Shown here: piece after piece, positions 21,018 through 22,321 of the stretch
How the letters are laid out: each line of letters starts with the position of its first letter
How positions within the stretch are numbered: position 1 is the first letter of the stretch
NCBI GenBank assembly: GCA_964586775.1
Contig: CAZPJD010000208.1
Location: forward strand, 1-22,321
DNA: 22,321 nt
From: JADLEX01 sp964586775
GTDB taxonomy: Bacteria > Lernaellota > Lernaellaia > JACKCT01
Direction: 5' to 3'
Notes under the pieces: generated by a model
Told to the model about the DNA's origin: nothing
Seen by the model: the letters and a program-made list of their open reading frames with translations, nothing else
Databases searched by the model: none
Made by a program: the position numbers and the translations under genes

Positions 21018-21376
21018 ATGAGAACCCTGACGTGGGTTTTGCGGGAGCGGATGCTTGCGGCTTGGGACCGTGGAAAGAGCTCGCGCGCGTGGATCGCGTC
21101 GCGTCATGGCATCTGCGCGGATGTGAACAAGAAGCTCTTGCGACAGCGACCTCGCGCGGACGACATCGCGACTCGCCATCGGTTTTCCGGGACCATGCCG
21201 AAGATCATGCCGTTGCACCCGACGCGGCATCTCCGGCTCGCGCGGACCATCCCGACAAAACCCTGGAGGAGTTGCGGGACGCGATCGACATTTCCGGCGC
21301 GCCGCAGGCCGTCGGTTACGCTCGTCAGAGATTGAACGCGCTCGGATTCAAGAGACGGTCCGGTCGGCCGGTTTGA
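21018..21376 (+). pseudogene. Frameshifted remnant of an IS630-family transposase N-terminus
   Basis: In one frame from ATG 21018 the product has LRERMLAAWDRGKSSR and ASRHGI, close to the helix-turn-helix opening of IS630-type transposases (LRERV..A...G.S.R..A..FGV). In another frame the following stretch reads HPDKTLEELRDAI and then RLNALGFKRRSG, resembling the next conserved blocks of the same family (PD.TL.ELR and LRRLG..RK). The two parts need a frame change somewhere between about 21120 and 21240. No DDE catalytic domain follows. I take it as a decayed fragment. Similarity is judged by eye and may be overread. Confidence 0.42.
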
Positions 21377-21384
21377 ACCGGCCG
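21365..21384. repeat. GC-rich perfect inverted repeat
   Basis: CGGCCGGTT-TG-AACCGGCCG, 9-bp arms with a 2-nt centre, overlapping the end of the transposase-like remnant. There is no T run, so it is not a typical terminator; it could be a mobile-element end or a transcript 3' hairpin. The stretch 21385-21573 shows no further gene. Confidence 0.5.
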
Positions 21385-21573
21385 GAAGTTTGGCTGGGCC
21401 GAGCCCGGGCGGCGCCGGAAAGTTTCGCCACATCACCGAATGGCTCGAATGTCGGCCATCGCGCTTTTCCCGTGGATTTTATTCATGATAATGGCCTTGT
21501 CCGAAACCGCGAGACGCGTCTGCGCGCGGCGTCGATCGAACGACGTCGATCCACCGCGCGAAGAAGGCTCCAC

Positions 21574-22321
21574 GTGAAGCTGCTGAGGCGAAGCTATCGA
21601 GTCCTCGACCTCCTCGTCTTTCGGGGGCGATTTCTGCGCCTCGTGGCGAATCGGCGTCGCCTCGCGAATTTCGTGAAAGTGAAGGTCTCTTGGTGGCTGC
21701 GTCTCGAGCGTGTTCTTGGCCTGCCGATTCATCTGCATGTCGAACCTTCGGGGTCGTGCGATCAGCTATGCCTGAAGTGTCAGCGGTTCGCATCGATCTT
21801 CAGGGACGATGGCCGGATCGACGGGAACAAACTGCTCTCCTTCGACACGTACAAACGCGTGATCGACGAACTCGGCGACACCCTGATGACCGTGCGGATG
21901 TGGCATTACGGGGCGCCGCTGCAAAACCGCGACGTCTTTCGCATGATCGAGTACGCGAAGGCTCGCCATCTCATCGTTGCGGTCAGTTCCACGCTTTCGC
22001 TGCTGAACGAGGAGAAGGCCGAGCTGCTTGTGCGTTCGGGTCTCGACTACCTTATCGTTTCGTTCGACGGAGCGACTCGGGAAAGCTACCGGCGCAATCA
22101 CGGGGTCGACCACTTCGATCGCGTGCTGGCAAATCTGAAAAGCCTTTTGGAGACGCGCCGGCGCCTTCGGACGCCGTTTCCCATGATCGACCTTCAGTTC
22201 ATCGTCATGCGCGACAACGAGCACGAGGTCTCCGCGATCCGGCAACTGGCTGCCGAGCTCGGCGTGGACCGGCTGAGCATTCAGCGCGTGGACATTACGC
22301 ACCTCGACGAGCTGCGGGACG
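21574..22321 (+). CDS. Radical SAM protein (partial, runs off right edge)
   Basis: The open frame continues to the window end; 249 residues are visible. After a basic helical start (LLRRSYRVLDLL...WWLRLERVLGLPIHLHVEPSGSCD), the radical SAM cluster motif is C62-x3-C66-x2-C69 (CDQLCLKC), which binds a 4Fe-4S cluster and S-adenosylmethionine. Later pieces of the barrel include VRMWHYGAPLQN, the GGEP-like position, and YLIVSFDGATRESYRRNHGVDHFDRVLANL, typical of SPASM/peptide-modifying and related radical SAM enzymes. Any C-terminal SPASM domain would lie outside the window. The start is GTG 21574 with an AGAAGG site 6 nt upstream. The frame stays open further upstream, so a GTG at 21472 cannot be excluded. 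Substrate unknown. Confidence 0.85.
   Translation, partial: MKLLRRSYRVLDLLVFRGRFLRLVANRRRLANFVKVKVSWWLRLERVLGLPIHLHVEPSGSCDQLCLKCQRFASIFRDDGRIDGNKLLSFDTYKRVIDELGDTLMTVRMWHYGAPLQNRDVFRMIEYAKARHLIVAVSSTLSLLNEEKAELLVRSGLDYLIVSFDGATRESYRRNHGVDHFDRVLANLKSLLETRRRLRTPFPMIDLQFIVMRDNEHEVSAIRQLAAELGVDRLSIQRVDITHLDELRD

Noticed and set aside
20543..21376. 277-residue frame covering the DksA-family gene and beyond
   Set aside because: Its first two thirds are a shadow of the DksA gene; only the last part resembles a protein family and is listed as a transposase remnant.

Overview
The window is high-GC DNA with compact, divergently arranged genes. It comes from a Gram-negative bacterium of a deltaproteobacterial or myxobacterial kind. 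This placement is an inference from the many lipobox proteins with poly-Asp linkers right after the lipidated Cys, an outer-surface multiheme cytochrome, a sigma-54 regulator, WecB and a DksA-like protein. No rRNA, tRNA, CRISPR array or phage genes were found, so the taxonomy stays loose.

Region 1 (1-6060) is the most interesting part. A histidine kinase with a c-type heme motif (CxxCH) in its periplasmic sensor region is followed 10 nt later by an NtrC-type sigma-54 response regulator. A hairpin terminator follows. The next intergenic region holds an 11-bp-arm palindrome and, about 100 bp downstream, a near-consensus -24/-12 sigma-54 promoter. That promoter lies directly upstream of a lipoprotein decaheme cytochrome of the OmcA/MtrC family, whose gene is closed by a strong terminator. 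Read together, this is a self-contained circuit in which a heme (redox or ligand) sensor would control one extracellular electron-transfer cytochrome. No outer-membrane porin, MtrA-like or CymA-like partner is present here.

Region 2 (6118-13257) has a PNGase F-like lipoprotein on the plus strand. It converges on a minus-strand pair with an ATGA overlap: a BtuF-like metal/cobalamin-binding protein without a signal peptide, then a family 2 glycosyltransferase with an extra C-terminal Rossmann-like part. Further along are metY (with its own promoter and terminator), a divergent short-chain dehydrogenase and a class I glutamine amidotransferase-like protein.

Region 3 (13274-17149, minus strand) contains an alpha/beta-hydrolase-like lipoprotein whose sequence blocks appear circularly permuted and whose nucleophile Ser is Gly. 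It overlaps rimI by ATGA. A cupin and a ceramidase-like lipoprotein follow.

Region 4 (17280-22321) has a membrane-anchored sulfatase-superfamily protein with Thr at the nucleophile position, convergent with wecB. A divergent promoter region with a large inverted repeat separates wecB from a cysteine-poor DksA-family gene. Next come a frameshifted IS630-like remnant and the 5' part of a radical SAM gene that runs off the right edge.
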